From positions 1-34,956 of the forward strand of contig CAZNEZ010000017.1 in NCBI GenBank assembly GCA_964572475.1: a DNA stretch of 34,956 bases, read 5' to 3'. The notes under the pieces are model-generated. The model searched no databases. It had not been told where the DNA came from and saw nothing but the letters and a program-made list of their open reading frames with translations. Positions 1-9,163 of the stretch are shown piece by piece. Source of the stretch: CAZNEZ01 sp964572475 (lineage in GTDB: Bacteria > Bacillota > Clostridia > Lachnospirales > Lachnospiraceae). Each line of letters starts with the position of its first letter. Within the stretch, counting starts at the first letter, position 1. The translations under genes were made by a program, and so were the position numbers.

Positions 1-356
1 AGGAAATTATTGAAGTAATCAAAGGTTTATCAGTATTAGAATTAAACGATTTAGTTAAAGCTTGCGAAGAGGAATTCGGCGTATCAGCAGCAGCAGGTGT
101 TGTAGTTGCAGCTGGAGCAGCAGCTGGAGCAGCAGAAGAAGAAAAGACAGAATTTGATGTTGAATTAACAGAAGTTGGACCAAACAAAGTTAAGGTTATC
201 AAAGTTGTTAAAGATGCTACAGGATTAGGATTAAAAGAAGCTAAAGACGTAGTTGATGGCGCTCCTAAGATCGTTAAAGAAGCTGTTTCTAAAGAAGAAG
301 CTGAAGATATCAAAACTAAACTTGAAGCTGAAGGCGCTGTTGCAACAATTAAATAA
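1..356 (+). CDS. rplL: 50S ribosomal protein L7/L12, C-terminal part (5' end outside window)
   Basis: The reading frame starting at base 3 gives 117 residues of L7/L12, the dimeric stalk protein of the large subunit that recruits GTPase translation factors. The fragment begins in the N-terminal dimerisation domain (GLSVLELNDLVKACEEEFGV), passes the Ala/Gly-rich hinge (VVVAAGAAAGAAEEE), and contains the whole globular C-terminal domain (EFDVELTEVGPNKVKVIKVV, then GLGLKEAKDVVDGAPK), ending with TAA at 354-356. The start codon and only a few N-terminal residues are missing. It is the last gene of the ribosomal-protein group usually found just before rpoB. A strong hairpin follows it. Identification is certain from the domain order and motifs. 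Confidence 0.97.
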   Translation, partial: EIIEVIKGLSVLELNDLVKACEEEFGVSAAAGVVVAAGAAAGAAEEEKTEFDVELTEVGPNKVKVIKVVKDATGLGLKEAKDVVDGAPKIVKEAVSKEEAEDIKTKLEAEGAVATIK

Positions 357-400
357 TATTGTTATTAACACGTGTGCGAAAGCATTAAGCAGTACTTAAA

Positions 401-450
401 ATAAGAAGCCTATGAAATGTTATATGCATTTCATAGGCTTCTTATCTTTA
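401..450 (+). terminator. rplL-rpoB intergenic hairpin (attenuator or partial terminator)
   Basis: A perfect inverted repeat pairs 401-419 with 427-445 (ATAAGAAGCC...GGCTTCTTAT), 19 bp with a 7-nt loop. The following tract TCTTTA is a poor U-run, so I infer partial termination or an RNA-processing site that lowers rpoBC expression relative to L12, as is known at this junction in other bacteria. The strength of the stem is seen directly; the effect is inferred. Confidence 0.75.
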
Positions 451-452
451 TA

Positions 453-467
453 GGAAAATACGCAGTA
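453..467 (+). repeat. Short post-terminator repeat, copy 1
   Basis: GGAAAATACGCAGTA lies 8 nt after the rplL hairpin. A near-identical word (one extra A) occurs at 8415-8430, 8 nt after the rpoC terminator T-run. Two copies only; function unknown. Confidence 0.4.
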
Positions 468-559
468 ACATAACCTTGATATTAAATGAGAGGCGATGTT
501 TTATATCAAGGGGTTAGCTATTAGGTAAATCTGCCATGTAAAAATATGATTATAAATAG

Positions 560-588
560 TTGACTTTGATACCAGATTGTGGTAAGAT
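560..588 (+). promoter_or_regulatory. Promoter for rpoBC
   Basis: TTGACT at 560-565, a 17-bp spacer, and TAAGAT at 583-588 preceded by TGG (extended -10). This gives a start near 595 and a leader of about 100 nt. The leader contains a small hairpin, TGGCG/CGCCA at 613-627. The intergenic stretch 357-692 therefore holds a hairpin, a short repeat and a separate promoter, but no gene. Confidence 0.7.
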
Positions 589-692
589 GGAAAATGCACT
601 ATTGTGGTGACGTGGCGTTATGCGCCAATTATTCACGTTTTGCTAAAAATGATGCAAAAAAATAAGCTCAATATTATGGAAACAGGGGTGAA

Positions 693-3600
693 ATGTCAAT
701 GGAGAAAAACAGAATACGTCCAGTGAGAACAGGCAAAAGCATGAGAATGAGTTACTCAAGACAAAAAGAGGTACTCGAGATGCCGAACCTGATTGAAATC
801 CAGAAAAACTCATACCAGTGGTTTCTGGACGAGGGACTAAAAGAAGGTTTCGATGATATATCTCCAATCGAGGATTACAGCAATCACTTAAGTCTAGAAT
901 TTGTTGATTTTCAGTTATGTGAAGATGAGAAAAAGTATACTATCGAAGAATGCAAAGAAAGAGATGCTACATATGCAGCTCCTCTCAAAGTCAAAGTAAG
1001 ACTTCACAACAAAGAAACTGGTGAAATCGCAGAACATGAAATATTCATGGGCGATTTACCATTGATGACAGCTACAGGTACATTTGTAATAAATGGTGCT
1101 GAGCGTGTTATCGTAAGTCAGCTGGTTCGTTCACCGGGAATCTATTATGGAATAGATCATGACAAGCTCGGTAAAAAATTATATTCATCAACAGTTATAC
1201 CTAATAGAGGTGCATGGTTAGAATATGAGACTGATTCTAACGATATTTTTTATGTTCGTGTAGATAGGACAAGAAAAGTACCTGTAACTGTTCTTATCAG
1301 ATCATTAGGATATGGTACGAATGCAGAGATTACTGAATTATTTGGTGAAGAAGCTAAATTATTAGCAAGCTTTGAAAAGGACACTTCTGATAACTATCAG
1401 GATGGTCTTTTAGAACTGTACAAAAAAATACGTCCAGGTGAGCCTTTGAGTGTAGAGAGTGCTGAGAGTTTAATAGCGAGTATGTTCTTTGATGCAAGGA
1501 GATATGATCTTGCTAAAGTAGGTAGATACAAATTCAACAAAAAGTTAGCATTTAAGAATAGAATTAAGAATCATATTCTTGCTGAAGATGTTCTTGATAC
1601 TACAACAGGTGAAGTACTTGCAGAAGCAGGCACTACTGTGACTAAAGAATTAGCTGTAACTATTCAAAACGCCGCTGTTCCATTTGTATGGATACAGACA
1701 GAAGAGAAAAACGAAAAAGTTATTTCTAATATGGTAGTAGATATTAGTAATTTTGTTGATTTCGACTGTAGAGAATTAGGAATTACAGAGGACGTTTTCT
1801 ATCCAGTTCTTGCTCAGATACTTGAGGAGAATGAGACAGAAGATGAACTCAAAGAAGCAATAAAGAAGAATGTTTCGGAGTTAATACCAAAACATATAAC
1901 TAAAGAAGATATTATATCATCAATAAATTACTGTATGAATCTTGAATATGGTATTGGTAATAGTGATGATATCGATCATTTAGGAAACAGAAGAATCAGA
2001 GCTGTAGGTGAATTGTTACAAAACCAGTATAGAATTGGTTTATCAAGAATGGAAAGAGTTGTTCGTGAAAGAATGACAACACAGGATCTTGAGGGTATAT
2101 CACCACAGTCACTTATTAATATTAAACCTGTAACTGCATCAGTTAAAGAATTCTTTGGTAGTTCACAGCTGTCAGCGTTTATGGATCAGAATAACCCTCT
2201 TGCTGAGCTTACAAATAAGAGACGTTTATCAGCACTTGGTCCTGGTGGTCTTTCTAGAGATAGAGCAGGATTTGAGGTTCGAGATGTACATTATTCACAC
2301 TATGGAAGAATGTGCCCTATTGAGACACCTGAAGGTCCTAACATTGGTCTTATTAACTCACTTGCAACATATGCGAGAATTAATGAATATGGATTCATTG
2401 AAGCTCCTTACCGTAAGGTAGATAAGAGTCAGGATCCAACTAATCCAGTAGTAACTGATGAAGTTATCTATCTTACAGCAGATGAAGAAGATAATTTTGT
2501 AGTTGCACAGGCTAATGAGCCAATTGATGATGAAGGACATTTTATAGGTAACAATGTATCTGGACGTTACCGTGAAGAAACTTCAGAATTTGAAAAGAAG
2601 AAGATTGATCTTATGGATGTTTCACCTAAGATGGTATTCTCTGTTGCAACATCAATGATTCCGTTCCTTGAGAATGATGATGCTAACCGAGCACTTATGG
2701 GATCTAATATGCAGCGTCAGGCCGTACCTCTTCTTACTACAGAAGCACCAGTTGTTGGTACAGGTATGGAAACAAAAGCAGCAGTAGATTCAGGTGTATG
2801 TGTCGTTGCTAAAAAAGCAGGTACTGTTGAAAGATCAACATCTAAAGATATAACAATCAAGTATGATGATGATGGACAGAAAGAAATATACAAATTAATT
2901 AAATTTGCAAGAAGTAATCAGAGCAACTGTTACAACCAGAAGCCTATTGTATTCAAGGGTGAACATGTTGAAGCAGGACAGGTTATTGCAGATGGTGCTT
3001 CTACTAACAATGGTGAAATAGCACTTGGTAAGAACCCATTAATTGGATTTATGACATGGGAAGGTTACAATTACGAGGATGCTGTATTACTTAGTGAAAG
3101 ACTTGTACAGGATGATGTTTATACATCAGTTCATATTGAAAAATATGAAGCAGAAGCCCGTGATACAAAGCTAGGACCAGAAGAAATCACACGTGATGTT
3201 CCTGGTGTTGGTGATGATGCCTTAAAGGATCTTGATGAAAGAGGAATTATTAGAATCGGTGCAGAAGTTCGTGCAGGAGATATCCTTGTAGGTAAAGTAA
3301 CTCCTAAGGGAGAGACAGAGCTTACAGCAGAAGAAAGATTATTGAGAGCTATTTTTGGTGAAAAAGCCAGAGAAGTTAGAGATACATCACTTAAAGTACC
3401 TCATGGTGAGTACGGAATTATTGTAGATGCCAAAGTATTTACAAGAGAAAATGGTGATGAATTATCTCCTGGTGTAAATCAGTCAGTTCGTATATATATT
3501 GCTCAGAAGAGAAAGATTTCAGTTGGAGATAAGATGGCTGGTCGTCATGGTAATAAGGGTGTTGTTTCCCGTATATTACCAGTAGAAGATATGCCATTCC

Positions 3601-4562
3601 TTCCAAACGGACGTCCTCTTGATATCGTTCTTAACCCATTAGGTGTTCCATCTCGTATGAACATCGGACAGGTACTTGAGATTCATTTAAGTCTTGCTGC
3701 TAAAGCATTAGGATTTAATATTTCTACTCCTGTATTTGATGGTGCAAATGAATATGATATTATGGATACACTTGATGTTGCAAATGATTACGTTAATACA
3801 GAGTGGGATGAGTTCTACGAAAAATATAAAGATGTCCTTAATGAAGAGATTCTTGATTATCTTCATGAGAACCTTGATCATAGAAAAGAATGGAAAGGTG
3901 TTCCACTTTCTAGAGATGGAAAGGTTCAGTTACGAGATGGCAGAACAGGAGAATTCTTTGACAGCCGTGTAACAATAGGACATATGCATTACCTCAAACT
4001 TCATCATCTTGTTGATGATAAGATTCATGCGCGTTCTACAGGACCTTACTCATTAGTAACTCAGCAGCCACTTGGTGGTAAAGCACAGTTCGGTGGTCAG
4101 AGATTCGGAGAGATGGAAGTATGGGCTCTTGAAGCATATGGAGCATCATATACATTACAGGAAATCTTAACAGTTAAATCTGATGATGTTGTTGGTCGTG
4201 TTAAGACATACGAAGCAATTATTAAAGGTGAAAATATTCCTGAGCCAGGTATTCCAGAATCATTCAAAGTATTATTAAAAGAACTTCAGTCACTTGCACT
4301 TGATGTTAAAGTGTTAAGAGAAGATGATACAGAAGTAGAGATGGTTGAAAATATTGATGCTGCCGATACAGACTGGAATTCAATAATATCTGGAGATTCA
4401 TACAATAAGAATGAAGAAGAAGATTTCGGAGCACATGGTTTTGCTGAAAAAACCTTTGAAGATGGAGAACTTGTAGACTCTGTAAGCGAAGATTCTGATG
4501 ATGACTATATTGATATAGATACCGAAGACGTTGATGACAGCGATTTCGATTCTGAAGAATAA
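693..4562 (+). CDS. rpoB: DNA-directed RNA polymerase subunit beta
   Basis: 1289 residues, normal for a Clostridia beta subunit, which forms one side of the active-site cleft of RNA polymerase. The N-terminus (PVRTGKSMRMSYSRQKEVLEMPNLIEIQKNSYQWF), the cluster I region at about 489-515 (GSSQLSAFMDQNNP), the PIETPEGPNIGLINSL segment and the C-terminal GGQRFGEMEVWALEAYGA segment are diagnostic. The rifampicin-contact position equivalent to E. coli His526 is Asn508 (codon AAT at 2214-2216), whereas the equivalents of Asp516 (D498) and Ser531 (S513) are unchanged. The C-terminal ~50 residues are a very acidic tail. AGGGG lies 4 nt before the ATG at 693; a second ATG at 699 is also possible. rpoC follows 18 nt later, so the two are co-transcribed. 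Confidence 0.98.
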   Translation: MSMEKNRIRPVRTGKSMRMSYSRQKEVLEMPNLIEIQKNSYQWFLDEGLKEGFDDISPIEDYSNHLSLEFVDFQLCEDEKKYTIEECKERDATYAAPLKVKVRLHNKETGEIAEHEIFMGDLPLMTATGTFVINGAERVIVSQLVRSPGIYYGIDHDKLGKKLYSSTVIPNRGAWLEYETDSNDIFYVRVDRTRKVPVTVLIRSLGYGTNAEITELFGEEAKLLASFEKDTSDNYQDGLLELYKKIRPGEPLSVESAESLIASMFFDARRYDLAKVGRYKFNKKLAFKNRIKNHILAEDVLDTTTGEVLAEAGTTVTKELAVTIQNAAVPFVWIQTEEKNEKVISNMVVDISNFVDFDCRELGITEDVFYPVLAQILEENETEDELKEAIKKNVSELIPKHITKEDIISSINYCMNLEYGIGNSDDIDHLGNRRIRAVGELLQNQYRIGLSRMERVVRERMTTQDLEGISPQSLINIKPVTASVKEFFGSSQLSAFMDQNNPLAELTNKRRLSALGPGGLSRDRAGFEVRDVHYSHYGRMCPIETPEGPNIGLINSLATYARINEYGFIEAPYRKVDKSQDPTNPVVTDEVIYLTADEEDNFVVAQANEPIDDEGHFIGNNVSGRYREETSEFEKKKIDLMDVSPKMVFSVATSMIPFLENDDANRALMGSNMQRQAVPLLTTEAPVVGTGMETKAAVDSGVCVVAKKAGTVERSTSKDITIKYDDDGQKEIYKLIKFARSNQSNCYNQKPIVFKGEHVEAGQVIADGASTNNGEIALGKNPLIGFMTWEGYNYEDAVLLSERLVQDDVYTSVHIEKYEAEARDTKLGPEEITRDVPGVGDDALKDLDERGIIRIGAEVRAGDILVGKVTPKGETELTAEERLLRAIFGEKAREVRDTSLKVPHGEYGIIVDAKVFTRENGDELSPGVNQSVRIYIAQKRKISVGDKMAGRHGNKGVVSRILPVEDMPFLPNGRPLDIVLNPLGVPSRMNIGQVLEIHLSLAAKALGFNISTPVFDGANEYDIMDTLDVANDYVNTEWDEFYEKYKDVLNEEILDYLHENLDHRKEWKGVPLSRDGKVQLRDGRTGEFFDSRVTIGHMHYLKLHHLVDDKIHARSTGPYSLVTQQPLGGKAQFGGQRFGEMEVWALEAYGASYTLQEILTVKSDDVVGRVKTYEAIIKGENIPEPGIPESFKVLLKELQSLALDVKVLREDDTEVEMVENIDAADTDWNSIISGDSYNKNEEEDFGAHGFAEKTFEDGELVDSVSEDSDDDYIDIDTEDVDDSDFDSEE

Positions 4563-4580
4563 TAGAAGGGAGCGTCTAGA

Positions 4581-7500
4581 ATGCCAGAAACAAATAATAC
4601 AACTTATCAACCAATGACTTTTGATAAAATTAAGATTGGTTTAGCTTCTCCTGAGAAGATTCGTGCTTGGGCACAGAGGACAGAAGAACCAGAGGATAAA
4701 AACTCAAAGGCTTGGCAGGATTGGAATGTATCAGGTATTGTTACAAAGCCTGAAACAATTAACTATAGAACACTTAAGCCAGAAAAAGATGGACTTTTTT
4801 GTGAGAAGATCTTTGGACCAAGCAAGGACTGGGAATGTCACTGTGGTAAGTACAAAAAGGTAAGATTTAAAGGCGTTGTATGTGATAGATGTGGTGTTGA
4901 AGTTACTAAGGCCAGCGTTCGTAGAGAACGTATGGGTCGTATTGAACTTGCAGCTCCTGTATCACATATCTGGTACTTCAAGGGAATACCAAGTAGAATG
5001 GGATTAATCCTTGATTTATCACCAAGAATTCTTGAAAAAGTATTATACTTTGCTTCATATATAGTACTTGATCAGGGTAATACTGATCTTCAGTATAAGC
5101 AGGTTCTTTCTGAGAAGGAATATAGAGATGCTTATGACAAATGGGGAACAGCATTCCGTGTAGGTATGGGTGCTGAGGCTATTGATGAATTGCTCGAGGC
5201 TATAGATCTTGAAAAAGATTCAGAAGAATTAAAAACAGGATTAAAAGATGCAACAGGCCAGAAACGTGCAAGAATTATTAAGAGACTTGAGGTCGTTGAA
5301 GCATTTAGAGCATCAGGCAATAATCCAGCTTGGATGATTCTTAAAGTTATCCCTGTAATTCCACCAGATTTACGTCCTATGGTACAGCTTGATGGTGGCC
5401 GTTTTGCAACATCAGATCTTAATGACCTTTATAGAAGAATTATAAATAGAAACAACCGTCTTCAGAGATTGCTTGAATTAGGAGCTCCTGAGATTATTGT
5501 TAGAAATGAAAAGAGAATGCTTCAGGAAGCAGTTGATGCATTGATAGATAATGGTAGACGTGGCCGCCCAGTAACTGGACCTGGTAACAGAGCTTTGAAA
5601 TCACTTTCAGATTTGTTAAAGGGTAAACAGGGACGTTTCCGTCAGAACCTACTTGGTAAGCGTGTCGATTATTCAGGACGTTCGGTTATCGTAGTTGGAC
5701 CTGAGCTTAAAATATATCAGTGTGGTCTTCCAAAAGAAATGGCTATTGAATTATTTAAACCATTTGTTATGAAAGAACTTGCTGCTAATGGAACTGCTCA
5801 TAATATTAAGCAGGCTAAAAAGATGGTTGAGAGACTTCAGCCAGAAGTTTGGGATGTATTAGAAGATGTTATAAAAGAACATCCAGTAATGCTTAATCGT
5901 GCACCTACACTTCATAGACTTGGTATTCAGGCATTTGAGCCAATTCTTGTAGAAGGAAAGGCTATTAAGCTTCATCCTCTTGTATGTACTGCATATAATG
6001 CCGATTTCGATGGTGATCAGATGGCTGTTCATCTTCCACTTTCCGTTGAGGCACAGGCTGAATGTAGATTCTTATTACTTTCACCTAATAATTTATTAAA
6101 ACCATCTGATGGTGCACCTGTTGCTGTTCCTTCACAGGATATGGTACTTGGTATCTACTATCTTACACAGGAACGCCCTGGCGATCTTGGAGAAGGAAAG
6201 ATATTTAAGAGTGTTAACGAAGCTATTCTTGCATATGAAAATGGCGCTGTTTCATTACATGCACAGATTCATGTTGGAATTACTAAAACTACACCAGAAG
6301 GTAAAAAAATTAAAGGTATTGTTAATTCAACACTTGGACGTTTTATCTTCAATGAGATACTTCCACAGGATCTTGGACTTACAACAAGAGAAACAGAAGA
6401 AGATATCTTAAAACTTGAAGTTGATTATCATGTTGGTAAGAAACAGTTAAAGAAGATTCTTGAGAAAGTTATTAATACACACGGAGCAACTAAGACAGCT
6501 GAAGTACTTGATGATATTAAGTCAATGGGTTACAAATACTCAACAAGAGCAGCAATGACAGTTTCTATTTCTGATATGACAGTTCCTGCTGCCAAGAAAG
6601 AGATTATTAAGCAGGCTGAATCAACAGTTGAAGATATTACTAAGAATTTCCGTCGTGGATTCATTACTGATGAAGAAAGATATAAAGAAGTTATTAAAGT
6701 TTGGCAGGAAGCCGATGATGAAATTACAAAGGCTCTGTTAGGCGGACTTGATAAATACAACAACATCTATATGATGGCTGATTCAGGAGCCCGTGGTTCT
6801 GACAAGCAGATTAAACAGCTTGCTGGTATGCGTGGACTGATGGCAGATACAACTGGTAAGACAATTGAATTGCCTATCAAATCTAACTTCCGTGAAGGTC
6901 TTGATGTACTTGAGTACTTCATCTCAGCTCATGGTGCTAGAAAAGGACTTTCAGATACAGCCCTTAGAACAGCCGATTCAGGATACTTAACAAGACGTCT
7001 TGTTGACGTATCTCAGGATCTTATTATAAGACAGGTTGATTGTTGTGAAGGCAAAGCTATTCCATTTATGGAGATTGAAGCATTTATGGATGGTGGAGAA
7101 ACAATTGAAGCACTAGAAGAGAGAATTACAGGTAGATATTCAGCAGAGACAATTAACGATGCTAATGGTGAAGTTATAGTCAAAGCAAATCATATGATTA
7201 CACCTAAGAGAGCAGCAAAGGTTTGTGCAACTGGAAAAACATCAGTTAAGATTCGTACAATTCTTACCTGTAAATCACATATTGGTGTATGTGCTAAATG
7301 TTATGGAGCTAATATGGCTACTGGTCAGGCAGTACAGGTTGGTGAAGCAGTTGGTATTATAGCTGCACAGTCAATTGGTGAACCTGGTACACAGCTTACT
7401 ATGCGTACATTCCATACAGGTGGTGTTGCCGGTGATGATATCACACAAGGTCTTCCACGTGTTGAGGAACTTTTTGAAGCTAGAAAGCCTAAGGGACTTG

Positions 7501-8264
7501 CAATTATTGCAGAGTTTGGCGGAAAAGCTGAAATTAAGGATACAAAGAAGAAACGTGAAATCATTATTACAGATGACAGTGGTAATTCAAAGGCTTATCT
7601 TATTCCTTATGGTTCAAGAATCAAGATTCAGGATGGTGTTATGCTTGAAGCTGGTGATGAACTTACAGAAGGTAGTGTAAACCCACATGATATCCTTAAG
7701 ATTAAAGGTGTTCGTGCAGTTCAGGATTATATGATTCGTGAAGTTCAAAGAGTTTATCGTCTACAAGGTGTTGAGATTAATGATAAGCATATTGAAGTTA
7801 TTGTTAGACAGATGCTTAAGAAGATTAAAATCGAAACAAGTGGTGATTCAGATGTATTACCAGGAACATCTCTTGATGTATTAGATTATGATGAGATGAA
7901 CGAAGCACTTGTATCTGAAGGAAAAGAGCCAGCAGATGGTAAGCAGGTAATGCTTGGTATAACAAAGGCATCTCTTGCTACAAATTCATTCTTATCAGCA
8001 GCTTCTTTCCAGGAGACAACTAAGGTTCTTACAGAAGCAGCTATTAACGGTAAAGTTGATCCACTTATTGGATTAAAAGAGAATGTTATCATTGGTAAAC
8101 TTATTCCAGCTGGAACAGGTATGAAGAGATATCGTTCAGTTAAGCTTGATACAGAGAATGAAGAAATAAACATTTCAGATGATGATGATATCGTACTTGA
8201 CGAAATGAATGAAGAAGTATTAGAGACAGCTACTGCTGAAGAAACTGTTGAGATTACTGAATAA
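4581..8264 (+). CDS. rpoC: DNA-directed RNA polymerase subunit beta'
   Basis: 1227 residues, the catalytic subunit of RNA polymerase. The N-terminal zinc site is Cys86, Cys88, Cys101 and Cys104 (CHCGK...CDRCG). The Mg-binding loop NADFDGDQMAVH supplies Asp475, Asp477 and Asp479. The rudder and bridge regions (KGKQGRFRQNLLGKRVDYSGRS) and trigger loop (LTMRTFHTGGVAG) are intact, as is the second zinc region (CKSHIGVCAKCYG). The C-terminus ends in an acidic tail rich in Asp and Glu, like the upstream beta subunit. A GGGAG site precedes the ATG at 4581. No large lineage-specific insertion is seen. Transcription ends at the hairpin at 8367-8407. Confidence 0.98.
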   Translation: MPETNNTTYQPMTFDKIKIGLASPEKIRAWAQRTEEPEDKNSKAWQDWNVSGIVTKPETINYRTLKPEKDGLFCEKIFGPSKDWECHCGKYKKVRFKGVVCDRCGVEVTKASVRRERMGRIELAAPVSHIWYFKGIPSRMGLILDLSPRILEKVLYFASYIVLDQGNTDLQYKQVLSEKEYRDAYDKWGTAFRVGMGAEAIDELLEAIDLEKDSEELKTGLKDATGQKRARIIKRLEVVEAFRASGNNPAWMILKVIPVIPPDLRPMVQLDGGRFATSDLNDLYRRIINRNNRLQRLLELGAPEIIVRNEKRMLQEAVDALIDNGRRGRPVTGPGNRALKSLSDLLKGKQGRFRQNLLGKRVDYSGRSVIVVGPELKIYQCGLPKEMAIELFKPFVMKELAANGTAHNIKQAKKMVERLQPEVWDVLEDVIKEHPVMLNRAPTLHRLGIQAFEPILVEGKAIKLHPLVCTAYNADFDGDQMAVHLPLSVEAQAECRFLLLSPNNLLKPSDGAPVAVPSQDMVLGIYYLTQERPGDLGEGKIFKSVNEAILAYENGAVSLHAQIHVGITKTTPEGKKIKGIVNSTLGRFIFNEILPQDLGLTTRETEEDILKLEVDYHVGKKQLKKILEKVINTHGATKTAEVLDDIKSMGYKYSTRAAMTVSISDMTVPAAKKEIIKQAESTVEDITKNFRRGFITDEERYKEVIKVWQEADDEITKALLGGLDKYNNIYMMADSGARGSDKQIKQLAGMRGLMADTTGKTIELPIKSNFREGLDVLEYFISAHGARKGLSDTALRTADSGYLTRRLVDVSQDLIIRQVDCCEGKAIPFMEIEAFMDGGETIEALEERITGRYSAETINDANGEVIVKANHMITPKRAAKVCATGKTSVKIRTILTCKSHIGVCAKCYGANMATGQAVQVGEAVGIIAAQSIGEPGTQLTMRTFHTGGVAGDDITQGLPRVEELFEARKPKGLAIIAEFGGKAEIKDTKKKREIIITDDSGNSKAYLIPYGSRIKIQDGVMLEAGDELTEGSVNPHDILKIKGVRAVQDYMIREVQRVYRLQGVEINDKHIEVIVRQMLKKIKIETSGDSDVLPGTSLDVLDYDEMNEALVSEGKEPADGKQVMLGITKASLATNSFLSAASFQETTKVLTEAAINGKVDPLIGLKENVIIGKLIPAGTGMKRYRSVKLDTENEEINISDDDDIVLDEMNEEVLETATAEETVEITE

Positions 8265-8366
8265 TTCAAATATATTGGATTTGTAATTAATAACAAATTC
8301 ATTAACAACTTAATAGGACAGTTCGTAACCATCCTGTCCATAAAAACAAAACTAGGACATAAAGAT

Positions 8367-8407
8367 GGGATTTTCCCGCCTTCTTATAGGCGGGAGTCCC
8401 TTTTTTT
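8367..8407 (+). terminator. Intrinsic terminator of rpoBC
   Basis: GGGA and TCCCGCC pair with GGCGGGA and TCCC, with small internal bulges and an 8-nt loop, followed directly by seven Ts. A weaker hairpin (GGACAG/CTGTCC, 8316-8339) lies just upstream. This ends the rpoBC transcript. Confidence 0.9.
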
Positions 8408-8414
8408 GCGTTAT

Positions 8415-8430
8415 GGAAAAATACGCAGTA
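8415..8430 (+). repeat. Short post-terminator repeat, copy 2
   Basis: GGAAAAATACGCAGTA, matching the copy at 453-467. Here it is followed by GCGTA so that TACGC-AGTA-GCGTA can form a small hairpin. It lies in the leader of the radical-SAM gene. Confidence 0.4.
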
Positions 8431-8449
8431 GCGTAGTATGGAGATAAAA

Positions 8450-9163
8450 ATGAACAGATATTCAATAATAAACGACAAAAATCCGCGTGAAATAGTGCTT
8501 TTAAGAGGAAGCGGCTGTAAATGGAGAAGGTGTACATTTTGCGACTATCACCTTGACTTCAGTACCAATATAAAAGAAAATTATAATATTAATATAGAAG
8601 TACTTGATAAAGTAACAGGTATCTATGGTAAGCTTGAAGTAATCAATTCAGGAAGTTTTGTGGACCTAGATGAAGATACCATTGAGTATATTATTAAGAC
8701 AATGAAAAAATGTAATATTAAAGAGATTTATTTTGAGTGTCATTGGATGCATAGATTTGAAATTAAGGATATAAGAGACAGATTCTCAAAAGAGAACATA
8801 ATCGTAAAGGTAAAGATAGGAGTTGAAACATTTAACAGAGAACATAGAGAGAATATACTTGATAAAGGTATAAACGAAGAAAACCCAAAGGAGATTAGCA
8901 AAGGATTTGATGAAGTATGCCTACTTCAGGGTATTGCAAATCAGACGAAAGAATCAATGATTAATGACATAGAAACAGGCTTGCAATATTTTGAAAGAGT
9001 ATGTGTAAATATAATGATTGAGAATAGCAAACCTATTAAGCCGGATTTGAGAGTTAGAAAGATATTTATTGAAGAAGTATATCCAATATATAAAGACAAT
9101 AAAAGAGTGGATATACTACTAAATAATACAGATTTTGGCGTGGGAGGAAATGAAGATGAGTAA
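8450..9163 (+). CDS. Radical SAM protein, candidate queuine lyase (QueL-like)
   Basis: 237 residues from the ATG at 8450, chosen because GGAG (8440-8443) lies 6 nt upstream; an in-frame ATG at 8438 overlaps that site. The N-terminal region has an iron-sulfur motif, Cys23, Cys28 and Cys31 (GCKWRRCTFCDYH), that is CX4CX2C instead of the usual radical-SAM CX3CX2C. Later segments (VINSGSFVDLDEDTI, VKIGVETFNREHRENIL) fit the half-barrel SAM fold, and the Gly-Val-Glu segment resembles the conserved strand of that family. It overlaps by 8 bp with a YhhQ/VUT queuosine-precursor transporter. In gut Clostridia a radical-SAM subgroup, QueL, cleaves queuine to preQ1 for salvage, so that role is inferred from context and size. 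Radical SAM membership is fairly secure; the QueL assignment is not. Confidence 0.6.
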   Translation: MNRYSIINDKNPREIVLLRGSGCKWRRCTFCDYHLDFSTNIKENYNINIEVLDKVTGIYGKLEVINSGSFVDLDEDTIEYIIKTMKKCNIKEIYFECHWMHRFEIKDIRDRFSKENIIVKVKIGVETFNREHRENILDKGINEENPKEISKGFDEVCLLQGIANQTKESMINDIETGLQYFERVCVNIMIENSKPIKPDLRVRKIFIEEVYPIYKDNKRVDILLNNTDFGVGGNEDE

